This document shows positions 16,987 through 24,769 of a DNA stretch of 64,000 nt, piece by piece. This DNA comes from CAYFQB01 sp964345225 (GTDB lineage: Bacteria; Nitrospirota; Thermodesulfovibrionia; Thermodesulfovibrionales; UBA6898). The stretch's first letter is position 1. Each line of letters begins with the position of its first letter. The stretch lies in contig CAYFQB010000053.1 of assembly GCA_964345225.1 (NCBI GenBank), positions 1-64,000 of the forward strand, given 5' to 3'. The notes under the pieces are model-generated. The model did not search any database. It had not been told where the DNA came from and was given only the letters and a program-made list of their open reading frames with translations. Both the position numbers and the translations under genes were made by a program.

Positions 16987-18525
16987 ATGAAATCAATAGT
17001 ACGGTTTACTATATGCCTAATATTCTTTTCAGCCATAATTTTTCCACAAGTCATAAATGCCGCTGAAAAGGATAAATATCCAAGAAAAGCAATATTATCT
17101 GACCAGACACAGGCATGCATTTCGTGCCACCAAAAGTATACACCAGGTATTGTTGAGGACTGGCTCACAAGCAGACATGCAAAGACAATTCCGGTAGATG
17201 CGCTCAATAAACCTATTCTTGAACAAAGGATTTCAGCAGATAAGCTGCCCGTCAAACTGGGCGAATATGCTGTTGGCTGTTATGAATGCCATAGCCAGAA
17301 CCCGGAAAAACACAGGGACAATTTCCAGCACATGGGATACAGGATAAATGTTGTAGTTTCGCCCAATGACTGCAAGACCTGTCACCCAGCAGAGGTTGAA
17401 CAATACTCAGGAACTAAAAAGGCTAATGCGTACAAAAATATTATGAACAATCCTGTCTATCATACCCTCGTTAATACAACTGATGGTATAAAGAAGATAG
17501 AAGCCGGGGAAGTCATACTGCAGGATGCTTCTTATTCAACTTTACATGAAACATGTCTCGGATGCCATGGCACAAAGGTAGAAGTTAAAGGGATGAGGAA
17601 GGTTTACACCGGGAGACTAATGGGTGAAGTCACAGTTCCTGATCTTACAAACTGGCCGAGTCAGGGTGTCGGCAGAGAGAATCCTGACGGTAGTATAGGC
17701 GCATGCACTTCATGCCATCCCCGGCATGGTTTTTCCATTGAGGTTGCAAGAAAGCCGTATACTTGTGCCCAATGCCACCTTGATCCTGATGTGCCTGCCT
17801 GGAACGTTTACAAAGAGAGCAAACATGGCAATATTTACTCATCAAAAAAGCACGATTGGAACTTCAGTAATGTCCCCTGGGTTGTTGCTGAGGACTTTAA
17901 ATCTCCAACATGTGCAACCTGCCATAACAGCCTTATTGTAACTTCAGATGGTAACATTATTGCTGAAAGGACTCATGATTTTGCAGCACGGTTATGGGTA
18001 AGACTTTTCGGTCTTATCTACAGCCATCCGCAGCCAAAATCAGGAGACACTACAATAATCAAGAACAGGGATGGACTGCCTTTACCGACCACTTTTACAG
18101 GTGAGCCTGCATCAGAATATCTTATCGACAAATCTGAACAGGAAAAGAGATTTAAAACTATGGAAAGGGTCTGCAAGAGCTGTCACAGCACCCACTGGAC
18201 AAATGGACATTTCGAAAAGCTTGATAACACCATCAAAGAGACTAATGAAATGACACTGTCGGCAACAAAACTACTGCTTGAGGCATGGGAAAAAGACATA
18301 GAAGACAAAACCAACCCATTTGACGAGGCTATAGAAAAGATGTGGATAAAACAGTGGCTCTTTTATTCAGCTTCTATACGATATGCTTCTGCCATGACAG
18401 GAGCACCTGATTATGCAGCCTTCAAGAACGGATGGTGGGAGCTCTCTGACAACCTCCAGAAGATGAGGGATTTGATAGATATCAAGGAACTGACAAAAAA
18501 GAAGAAAAGAGAGGAAGAAGACTGA
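16987..18525 (+). CDS. Octahaem cytochrome c of the hydroxylamine oxidoreductase (HAO) family
   Basis: This is a periplasmic multihaem enzyme with eight CxxCH haem sites (CISCH, CYECH, CKTCH, CLGCH, CTSCH, CAQCH, CATCH, CKSCH) after a signal peptide (cleavage near INAAEK). The spacing and motifs such as WPSQGVGRENPDGS, ACTSCHPRHGF and YKESKHGN match the HAO family, and the sequence looks closer to the reductive, epsilon-type HAO proteins than to ammonia-oxidiser HAO. Members reduce nitrite or hydroxylamine, or oxidise hydroxylamine. Whether the cross-linking tyrosine of oxidative HAO is present needs alignment. AGAGGAG precedes the ATG. It is coupled by TGATG to an iron-sulfur flavoprotein. 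The C-terminus is highly charged (KKKKREEED). Confidence 0.9.
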   Translation: MKSIVRFTICLIFFSAIIFPQVINAAEKDKYPRKAILSDQTQACISCHQKYTPGIVEDWLTSRHAKTIPVDALNKPILEQRISADKLPVKLGEYAVGCYECHSQNPEKHRDNFQHMGYRINVVVSPNDCKTCHPAEVEQYSGTKKANAYKNIMNNPVYHTLVNTTDGIKKIEAGEVILQDASYSTLHETCLGCHGTKVEVKGMRKVYTGRLMGEVTVPDLTNWPSQGVGRENPDGSIGACTSCHPRHGFSIEVARKPYTCAQCHLDPDVPAWNVYKESKHGNIYSSKKHDWNFSNVPWVVAEDFKSPTCATCHNSLIVTSDGNIIAERTHDFAARLWVRLFGLIYSHPQPKSGDTTIIKNRDGLPLPTTFTGEPASEYLIDKSEQEKRFKTMERVCKSCHSTHWTNGHFEKLDNTIKETNEMTLSATKLLLEAWEKDIEDKTNPFDEAIEKMWIKQWLFYSASIRYASAMTGAPDYAAFKNGWWELSDNLQKMRDLIDIKELTKKKKREEED

Positions 18526-19097
18526 TGAAGGTTATAGCATTCCTTGGAAGTCCCCGGGAAAACGGAAATACCGAGTTACTTTTGAAAGAGACAATCCGGG
18601 GTATAGAAACATTCAGGTTGAAGGTAAAAACCTTCAACCTGAATAATATGGATATAACACCATGTCAAAATTGTGGTGGCTGCGACGAAAGCGGGGAATG
18701 CATAATCGACGATGAAATGTCAGAAATATATCAGAATATCAGAACAGCAGACAGGATAATACTTGCATCACCGATATTCTTTTTCTCACTCAGTGCTCAG
18801 GTAAAGATCATCATAGACCGTTGCCAGTGTTTCTGGTGTGAAAAATATCTTTTAAAAAGACCCATACCGGAAAGTAAATACTCACGCAAAGGACTTCTTT
18901 TACTTGTGGGTGGTATGAAAAAGGAAATAGGGGTCCAGTGCGCAGATTCAACTGCAAAGGCATTTTTCAGAACTGTCAGTGTCCCCAAACACAAAACTCT
19001 CAGCTTTTTAGGTGTAGATGCAAAAGGTGCAATTTTAAAACACCCCACTGCATTAAAAGATGCATTTGAAGCAGGAAAGGAATTAGTCAGTACTTAA
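18525..19097 (+). CDS. Iron-sulfur flavoprotein / NAD(P)H-dependent FMN reductase family
   Basis: A flavodoxin-fold protein of 190 residues with an N-terminal FMN phosphate-binding loop (GSPRENGNTE) and a compact Cys motif, CQNCGGCDESGEC. This matches the CxxCxxCx5C cluster site of iron-sulfur flavoproteins, so it probably carries FMN plus a [4Fe-4S] cluster and transfers single electrons in the cytoplasm. Its ATG overlaps the TGA of the HAO-like gene by one base. A radical SAM gene follows 3 nt after its stop, so three genes form one operon. It could supply electrons to the radical SAM enzyme (inference). Confidence 0.88.
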   Translation: MKVIAFLGSPRENGNTELLLKETIRGIETFRLKVKTFNLNNMDITPCQNCGGCDESGECIIDDEMSEIYQNIRTADRIILASPIFFFSLSAQVKIIIDRCQCFWCEKYLLKRPIPESKYSRKGLLLLVGGMKKEIGVQCADSTAKAFFRTVSVPKHKTLSFLGVDAKGAILKHPTALKDAFEAGKELVST

Positions 19098-19100
19098 ATA

Positions 19101-20201
19101 ATGAACTTCCCTCTTCCCAGATACATACAATTTTATCCAACAACTAGGTGCAATCAGAACTGTTCCTTCTGTTTTAATACATATCAAGTCTTTCCGGGCT
19201 ATTCTAAGACACCCACCAATTACACAAACCGAACGATGATAACAGAAGCTCCTCTAAAAACATCGAACAGGAACCTGAATCGTATCACAAAGTTAGGAAC
19301 AGATATCACTTACGAAAACGCACTAAGGCTGCTGGACATACTCTCTGATTTCAGCATAAATGAGATTGATATAATGGGCGGCGAACCCCTTCTCATTCCC
19401 TGGATGCTTGATTTTATAGAGGATGCCACAAATAGAAAAATAATGGTCAATATAAGCACAAACGGAAGTAATACTTTGATGATCCGGAGATTCAGGGGTA
19501 TCAATGCCCCAAAGATTAACATCGGTATTTCTTTGGAAGGCAGTACTGAAGAGAAGCATAACAAACTTACAAATTCAAATCATTTTTACTATACAATCGA
19601 GAGCATAAAATATCTTGTTGATTCAAATCTTGACCCCATAATCAAGACAGTTATAACAAAGAGCTCCCTTAACGATATACAGAACATAATAAATCTGCTC
19701 AGAAACATCAAAGTAAATCGCTATTATATTCTACATATGGATCTTCTATCAAAAAACGAATCTTTGATCAAAGAGACATTAAGTTATAAGGCCTTTATTA
19801 ATTTTTATGAGCAGATCAAAAAAGAAAACAGTGACATCTCAATAAATAAGGTAAATGCATCATGCTTTAATAAAGATTCTATTCCAGCAGGGACCAGATG
19901 TGCAGGCGGGGTACGGAAACTTTCGATACTGCCTGACGGATCTGTTTTCCCATGCAATCTACTACATTGCATCGACGAGTTTAACCTGGGGAATATATTC
20001 AATGAAGATTTCCAATTTATCTGGATGAATCCTAAACTCGGCCTATTCAGGAAATGCAAATTAAACATATGCAGCATTGATAACTGTGATAATAAACATC
20101 TATGTACAGGCGGTTGCCCCGCCCATGGACTTTATCATTATGGCGATCCTAATAGACCGGATATAAGGTGTGTTTATAATCATGCCAGAAAATTAAATTG
20201 A
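19101..20201 (+). CDS. Radical SAM protein with SPASM domain
   Basis: This enzyme family cleaves S-adenosylmethionine to start radical chemistry; SPASM members often modify peptides or proteins. The radical SAM cluster motif is CNQNCSFC near residue 15. An unusual stretch of about 50 residues (SKTPTNYTNRTM...) comes before the next conserved segment (INEIDIMGGEPLL). The C-terminal SPASM region carries many Cys (RCAGGVRK, FPCNLLHC, KCKLNICSIDNC, LCTGGCPAH), enough for two auxiliary clusters. It lies 3 nt after the iron-sulfur flavoprotein and downstream of the octahaem cytochrome, so a maturation role for that cytochrome is possible but unproven. No small precursor peptide gene was found adjacent. 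Confidence 0.88.
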   Translation: MNFPLPRYIQFYPTTRCNQNCSFCFNTYQVFPGYSKTPTNYTNRTMITEAPLKTSNRNLNRITKLGTDITYENALRLLDILSDFSINEIDIMGGEPLLIPWMLDFIEDATNRKIMVNISTNGSNTLMIRRFRGINAPKINIGISLEGSTEEKHNKLTNSNHFYYTIESIKYLVDSNLDPIIKTVITKSSLNDIQNIINLLRNIKVNRYYILHMDLLSKNESLIKETLSYKAFINFYEQIKKENSDISINKVNASCFNKDSIPAGTRCAGGVRKLSILPDGSVFPCNLLHCIDEFNLGNIFNEDFQFIWMNPKLGLFRKCKLNICSIDNCDNKHLCTGGCPAHGLYHYGDPNRPDIRCVYNHARKLN

Positions 20202-20378
20202 TAACCGGGCATCCCGGAAAAAAATGACAACCAAATGAGTATTACTTAATAAGGACAATTTATTATTGATATCATTCTCATGTAGAAAAAACATGGCTTA
20301 TTGATCCTGTGAAAGTAATTGTAAATAAAGGATAAATTAGGAATAAAATTCCGTTCCGCTCACTGATAACATAAAAAA

Positions 20379-20407
20379 TTGACAATATGTTTTTGTTAAA
20401 GTAGAAT
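20379..20407 (+). promoter_or_regulatory. Strong sigma-70-type promoter
   Basis: A perfect TTGACA (20379-20384) and TAGAAT (20402-20407) are separated by exactly 17 nt. They lie 66 nt before the small Cys-rich gene at 20473, so that gene is probably transcribed on its own. Confidence 0.65.
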
Positions 20408-20472
20408 TGTAATTTAAGTATTGAAGTACAACTCCCTAAAATTTTACTCAAACTTTAAGTGAAGGTAATGTT

Positions 20473-20679
20473 ATGAATTTTAAATGCGAGAATGTAGATG
20501 GTTGTTCGATGTACAGTCTTATTACAACTTCAATAAGGATAATCCAGTTGCAACCATTCCTTAATGATTATTGTTTGAACAAGGATAATTATAAGGAATG
20601 TGCAAGATATAAAATTCAACAAGAAGGCAGAGAGCCGCCAGCCGATTTACTGCCGGACGGTAAACGGTTTAAAGGCTAG
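20473..20679 (+). CDS. Small Cys-rich protein (68 aa)
   Basis: The function is unknown. Four cysteines (KCENVDGCSMY, DYCLNKDNYKECARYK) are followed by a Gly/Pro-rich tail, PPADLLPDGKRF. The C-x5-C...YC-x7-C layout resembles the two small proteins at 8003-8382. The family-like YKECARYK...LLPDG pattern looks familiar from uncharacterised small proteins of Nitrospirota and deltaproteobacterial lineages, but that is recollection and not a search. A consensus promoter 66 nt upstream and a GAAGG site before the ATG support expression. A small Zn or Fe-S binding role is plausible. Confidence 0.72.
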   Translation: MNFKCENVDGCSMYSLITTSIRIIQLQPFLNDYCLNKDNYKECARYKIQQEGREPPADLLPDGKRFKG

Positions 20680-20729
20680 AATATGTAAGATTCTGAATAG
20701 CTTGCAAACCACTGCTTTCCTGAATTCAA

Positions 20730-21026
20730 TCAGCCTCTCTTTAATGTCTCTAAATATTCTTCCCATTCAATAGGCAACATATATTTCTTTTTGTTATTAC
20801 ATTCCTTGCACGAAGTAACAATATTACCTTTCTTCGATTTTCCGCCCCTTATTAAAGGTACAATATGGTCCATAGTCAGTTCGCCGGGCTGGAACCTCCT
20901 TCCGCAGTAATAACAGAGACCCTCTGAGAGCTTTCTCTTCCACCACTGGGTTTTTCTTACTTCACGAGCTTTTGACCGTTCTTTCTTCAATTCAGCCTCT
21001 GTGATATTTGTAAAAAAGAAATCCAT
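20730..21026 (-). CDS. HNH endonuclease-domain protein
   Basis: A 98-residue protein with a compact HNH/McrA-like nuclease fold. The zinc knuckle is CYYCGRRF...CKECNNKK, and the catalytic segment is LTMDHIVPLIRGGKSKKGNIV, which contains the His and Asn of HNH. An N-terminal charged helix precedes it. Stand-alone HNH proteins of this size can nick DNA or act in restriction or repair; the substrate cannot be told here. It starts 3 nt after the diguanylate cyclase stop, at the end of the rpsF-led minus-strand gene run. Confidence 0.88.
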   Translation of the reverse strand: MDFFFTNITEAELKKERSKAREVRKTQWWKRKLSEGLCYYCGRRFQPGELTMDHIVPLIRGGKSKKGNIVTSCKECNNKKKYMLPIEWEEYLETLKRG

Positions 21027-21029
21027 GTA

Positions 21030-23054
21030 TTATTTTATACTGCTCCAGAGTATAATCTGATTTCTTCCGCTATTTTTTGCATGGTAAAGTGCAATATCAG
21101 CCTTCTTTATAAGTTCTTCCTTGCTTTTTGCATCAAAAGGTGAAGTTGCTATCCCGATACTTATGGTAATTTTAAAAGAACTGCCGGCTGCGGTAAAAGA
21201 TGAATTCATAACTGCTTTTCTTAGCCTCTCTGCAATCATTTTTGCACCTGCGCCTTCTGTTCCAGGCAAAATAGCTGCGAATTCCTCACCACCGTATCTT
21301 GCGGGAATATCTATATCCCTGATTGTTTCTTTTATAATCTTTGCAACACCTTTCAGTACAAGGTCGCCGACAGGATGTCCATATGTATCGTTAATCTTCT
21401 TGAAATAATCCAGATCAATCAGGAGCAGAGTAGTTGGATCCGAGAATCTGTTCAGCCTCCTGAGTTCTTCCGACAGTTTTTCCTGAAAAAGCCTGTGGTT
21501 TAGGAGTCCAGTAAGTCCGTCAGTTGTAGCAAGCTTTTCTATTTCTGCATGCAATTTTGCATTAGTTATTGATGTCGATGCCTGGTTGCACAGGACTTTC
21601 AGCAGCTCAATCTGAAAAGTATCAATAAACTCAGTTCTTTCAGAAAGCATTGCCAATAGTCCGATCAGATTGTTTTCATAAAGCATTGGTATAACTATAA
21701 CAGAACGAGTATTCTCCGTTGCAAAAGGAACTATTGGAACACGGTATTTTGTTATATCAGACATATAGATAGGCTGCTTGTTCTCAATAACCATATTAAT
21801 AAAAGGCCCTTTGATATCGAATCGTCTCCTGTCTCTGGCAATGCTTCCTGTATGATGAATTAATTCGAAATCCCTACCTTTCAACATGAAGAAGAATACC
21901 TGTGAAGGGGCAATCTTTCCGGCACCTTCGCAAAGTTTCTCTACTATTACATCAATATTAAGTGATAAAACAAGCTTTGAACTTTCTTCATTGAGGATCT
22001 GCAATCCATTGTAATCTCGCTTTATCATGGGGTATATCCTCTCCCTCTCCAGTATCCTGACAAGATGGCCGGCAAACATCTGCACTATATTCTTATCCTG
22101 CTCGCTGAAGGCCTGATATCTTGAACTGTCGACTGTTAAAACTCCTAATGAAGTGGAACCGTCCATTACAGGGACAGCTATTACAGATGATATTTTCAAG
22201 TTCTTTATGTAACCAATATCAATCCCCTTTTCATTTATATCGTCCGAGGAGAATATCTTTTTATCTTTTATGCATATTGAAATTAACCCTTTACCGGTGA
22301 TTATAACGTCACCTTTTTCTTCAGTTGAACATCTAAGGATAAAGCTGTCCTTCTGTGGGGTGAAAAGATTGGCAGAATCAGCAAGGACTGTCTGCTTCAT
22401 TGTGAGAAGCATTTCTTTGATCTCTTCATCGGTTTTTAGCATTGATGCATAGTAATGAGACATGATCTTTTCGCTGCTCAGTGATTCCATCCTGGTTTCA
22501 TGTGCTATATTCTTGGCATCATCCCTGATTTTTTTCAGAGAAGACAACGCCTTTTCTTTTTCCTTAAGCAGATTATTGAATATTACCGAGGAAATTACGG
22601 CTGTCAAAACCAGAAAGGATGAAAACGCGATTTCTGCAGTAAGATCCTCCCTTAAAATGAAAGTTTTAAGTTCAAGAAACGGGATGAGGAGAGAAAGCGG
22701 TATGATAGTCCTCAGGCCGTAAGGGGCTATCATAAATATTATAAAGGGGAAATAAGCAAGTTTAAGCCATGAAAGTTTAAAGGCATGTATAATACCGGTA
22801 TGGATTACAGCAAAAGAGAACAGAAATTCAATTGAGAATTCTTTCCTTTTTGATGCAAAATGCAGTATTGAATAGACCGCAGCTGTTATTGCACTGAAAG
22901 TGAACCAAAGAAAAGGTTTTGTTACGGGCAAATCAACCAGCAAGCCAAGCCATGCGGAAATAATGAAAAGGAGCGGGATAACCCTTTTTAGCCAGAAGCC
23001 CTGCCTCTTTTTATCTCCTCTTCCCTGAAGAATTTTTTGTAAAGAACCTCCCAT
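21030..23054 (-). CDS. Membrane GAF-GAF-GGDEF diguanylate cyclase
   Basis: This protein makes cyclic di-GMP. About 150 N-terminal residues form several hydrophobic membrane helices, followed by a coiled linker, two GAF sensory domains (about 200-330 and 350-500) and a GGDEF domain (510-674). The active site reads GGEEF, with a RDID inhibitory site five residues upstream, so it is probably active and product-inhibited. The annotated ATG overlaps the upstream DUF507 gene by 67 nt, which is long; a later start is possible. It belongs to the rpsF-ssb-rpsR-DUF507 run and is followed by an HNH gene. Confidence 0.92.
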   Translation of the reverse strand: MGGSLQKILQGRGDKKRQGFWLKRVIPLLFIISAWLGLLVDLPVTKPFLWFTFSAITAAVYSILHFASKRKEFSIEFLFSFAVIHTGIIHAFKLSWLKLAYFPFIIFMIAPYGLRTIIPLSLLIPFLELKTFILREDLTAEIAFSSFLVLTAVISSVIFNNLLKEKEKALSSLKKIRDDAKNIAHETRMESLSSEKIMSHYYASMLKTDEEIKEMLLTMKQTVLADSANLFTPQKDSFILRCSTEEKGDVIITGKGLISICIKDKKIFSSDDINEKGIDIGYIKNLKISSVIAVPVMDGSTSLGVLTVDSSRYQAFSEQDKNIVQMFAGHLVRILERERIYPMIKRDYNGLQILNEESSKLVLSLNIDVIVEKLCEGAGKIAPSQVFFFMLKGRDFELIHHTGSIARDRRRFDIKGPFINMVIENKQPIYMSDITKYRVPIVPFATENTRSVIVIPMLYENNLIGLLAMLSERTEFIDTFQIELLKVLCNQASTSITNAKLHAEIEKLATTDGLTGLLNHRLFQEKLSEELRRLNRFSDPTTLLLIDLDYFKKINDTYGHPVGDLVLKGVAKIIKETIRDIDIPARYGGEEFAAILPGTEGAGAKMIAERLRKAVMNSSFTAAGSSFKITISIGIATSPFDAKSKEELIKKADIALYHAKNSGRNQIILWSSIK

Positions 23055-23272
23055 TCAGGACTTCCCTCTATTATCTTCCTAGAAAAAGACTGGAGTTTTT
23101 TCCTTATAATATTATCAATCTCTTCTCCTACCTTAAGTTCTTTAATGATTGTGCGCTTTATCTCACGCCTAATCATACCTTCCGCTTCAACCAATTCTAC
23201 CAGATTTCTTTTGTTAAGCTCACTGAGAAGCACATGGCTTAGATGGGAGATTTTATCTTCGGAAAGCATCAT
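22988..23272 (-). CDS. DUF507 family protein (second copy)
   Basis: A 94-residue, highly charged helical protein of the DUF507 type, with conserved segments LSHLLLSEL-like (HLSHVLLSEL), EGMIRREIKRTI and WEVLYKKFF. The function of the family is unknown. It overlaps the stop of the other DUF507 gene (ATGATG/TGA), so the pair is coupled and probably acts together, perhaps as a heteromer. Placement behind rpsR and ssb is notable. Confidence 0.85.
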   Translation of the reverse strand: MMLSEDKISHLSHVLLSELNKRNLVELVEAEGMIRREIKRTIIKELKVGEEIDNIIRKKLQSFSRKIIEGSPEWEVLYKKFFREEEIKRGRASG

Positions 23273-23550
23273 AATACAATATTTCTTTCTTTCACGAGTT
23301 TCTGCTTCGTCAACTCGAATAATTTTCTGTAATCCATGCGTCCGCGTTCGATATCTGATTCGTATTTCTTGAGAAGTTCTTTTATTTCCTCGTTTATCCT
23401 TTCCTCCACCATAAGTTCTTCCATAATTATTTCTTCGGTGTAAGAGATAAACTTATCCATAGGGACGGTTAATCTGACCAGTTCTTTTGAAACAATGTTT
23501 TCTGCTATCTTTTTTGCAAGTATTGGAACCCAGGATTTAGGAATTCTCAT
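23269..23550 (-). CDS. DUF507 family protein (first copy)
   Basis: A 93-residue charged protein with the DUF507 pattern: an N-terminal MRIPKSWVPILAKKIAENIV helix, the IEEIIMEELMVEERIN-like middle helix and a DYRKLFELTKQKL end. It begins right after rpsR (1-nt gap) and overlaps the second DUF507 gene. Function unknown; the charged coiled-coil-like helices suggest protein or nucleic-acid binding. Confidence 0.85.
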   Translation of the reverse strand: MRIPKSWVPILAKKIAENIVSKELVRLTVPMDKFISYTEEIIMEELMVEERINEEIKELLKKYESDIERGRMDYRKLFELTKQKLVKERNIVL

Positions 23551-23551
23551 T

Positions 23552-23782
23552 TCATTTCTCTACAAATGAGAGCAGTGCTATATTCCTTGATCTTTTGATT
23601 GCTTTGGTTAATTCACGCTGGTGTTTAGAGCATGTACCAGTCATTCTTCTTGAATATATTTTCCCTCTCTCTGTCAGATAGCCTTTGAGATTCTTCACAT
23701 CCTTATAGTCTATAAACTCAGTCTTTTCTGAACAGAACTTGCAAAATTTTCTCCTCTGAAATTTCTTTTGTTGAAATGCCAC
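23552..23782 (-). CDS. rpsR: 30S ribosomal protein S18
   Basis: S18 binds S6 on the platform of the small ribosomal subunit. The 76-residue protein shows the typical KFCKFCSEK Cys-containing start, the YKDVKNLKGYLTERGKI segment and the RMTGTCSKHQRELTKAIKRSRNIALL signature. Two extra Cys pairs suggest a zinc-binding (C+) form. It follows ssb by about 40 nt in the common rpsF-ssb-rpsR order. Confidence 0.97.
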   Translation of the reverse strand: MAFQQKKFQRRKFCKFCSEKTEFIDYKDVKNLKGYLTERGKIYSRRMTGTCSKHQRELTKAIKRSRNIALLSFVEK

Positions 23783-23823
23783 TGTTCCTCCGTTCAGTAT
23801 TTATTAGCTACTAATATATTATA

Positions 23824-24219
23824 CTAAAAAGGTTCTAAATCTGTAGTCTCTTCTGGAGGAGCAAGATCTCCCGATGCAGCATTATCCTGCGAAAGTCCCT
23901 TTTTTGAAGAAAGGAACTTGACTGACTGAGCAACAATTTCAAATTTACTCCTTTGCTGGCCTTCTGTTTCCCAGCGCCTTTCCTGAAGTCTGCCCTCGAC
24001 AAGAACTGAACTCCCTTTGTTCAGATACTGACTGCATGATTCTGCCTGTTTACCAAAGACTACTGTATCAATAAACGTTGTTTCCTGTTTAGCATCATCG
24101 CCATGTTTGTATCTATAGTTTATAGCCAGTCTGAATGTTGAAACCGGCGTGCCCTGAGGAGTATATCTCAGTTCAGGGTCTTTCGTCAGATTTCCTATCA
24201 CTATTACCTTGTTGTACAT
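23824..24219 (-). CDS. ssb: Single-stranded DNA-binding protein
   Basis: SSB coats single-stranded DNA in replication and repair. The 131-residue protein has the OB-fold signature (NKVIVIGNLTKDPELRYTPQGT, FIDTVVFGKQAE, LVEGRLQERRW). It ends in an acidic tail DLEPF, matching the protein-interaction tip DDIPF of E. coli SSB. Its ATG directly follows the rpsF stop. The linker is short (about 25 residues). Confidence 0.97.
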   Translation of the reverse strand: MYNKVIVIGNLTKDPELRYTPQGTPVSTFRLAINYRYKHGDDAKQETTFIDTVVFGKQAESCSQYLNKGSSVLVEGRLQERRWETEGQQRSKFEIVAQSVKFLSSKKGLSQDNAASGDLAPPEETTDLEPF

Positions 24220-24570
24220 TTAAACCTCGCTTTTTGACTGTTCAGTTTCAGAGGCATTTACATTTTCTAAATGCCTGATCTGTTTCGGCTTGAGTTTTAT
24301 CACCATGAATTTTATAACTGGGTCAAAGACCTTGTAGAATTCTTCAAGTTTTTTAATAGTTAGTGGCTGAGTTTTGTAAATCAACATCACGTAATATCCC
24401 TTTTTATGCTTATTGATCTCGTATGCGAGTTTCATTCTGCCCCACATGTCGGTTCTGAGAACTTCACCATCTGAGTTAACTATAATATCCTTGATTTTCG
24501 AAATAGATGCATTGATTTCCTCGTCAGACAGTGCTGCATTAATAATCACAATGTTTTCGTAGACGTTCAA
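24220..24570 (-). CDS. rpsF: 30S ribosomal protein S6
   Basis: S6 pairs with S18 on the ribosome platform. Motifs: YENIVIINAALSDEEI, the GEVLRTDMWGRMKLAYEINKHKKGYYV core and VIKFMVIKLK. At 116 residues it is of normal size. The start is TTG at 24570 with a strong GAGGAGG site upstream. A leader hairpin lies at 24612-24632. It is the first gene of the minus-strand run that continues through ssb, rpsR, two DUF507 genes, a diguanylate cyclase and an HNH protein. Confidence 0.96.
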   Translation of the reverse strand: MNVYENIVIINAALSDEEINASISKIKDIIVNSDGEVLRTDMWGRMKLAYEINKHKKGYYVMLIYKTQPLTIKKLEEFYKVFDPVIKFMVIKLKPKQIRHLENVNASETEQSKSEV

Positions 24571-24611
24571 ATAAAAACCTCCTCGTGTATATTCTCTTAA
24601 AGTCAGTAATC

Positions 24612-24632
24612 AGCTCTTCTTCATAAAGAGCT
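24612..24632 (-). promoter_or_regulatory. Leader hairpin of the rpsF operon
   Basis: AGCTCTT and AAGAGCT form a perfect 7-bp stem with a 7-nt loop about 42 nt before the TTG start of rpsF. Ribosomal operons of this type are often autoregulated through a leader that binds S6-S18, but the known S6:S18 motif was not recognised here, so the role is a guess. Confidence 0.4.
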
Positions 24633-24769
24633 TTGAACTTTAATTTATAACATATACTAAAATAAAACGTCAATAAAATGGTCGGTTTTTCTGTAATCTC
24701 TTTGTCTTTATTTATGTCATTAAACTGTTTTTTTTGGTCTTTCTTATGCATTTTGATTTATAATTATTT

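Noticed and set aside
24539..24751. 70-codon minus-strand frame upstream of rpsF
   Set aside because: It overlaps the rpsF start and leader, has no ribosome-binding site and a Lys/Phe-rich composition typical of AT-rich non-coding DNA.
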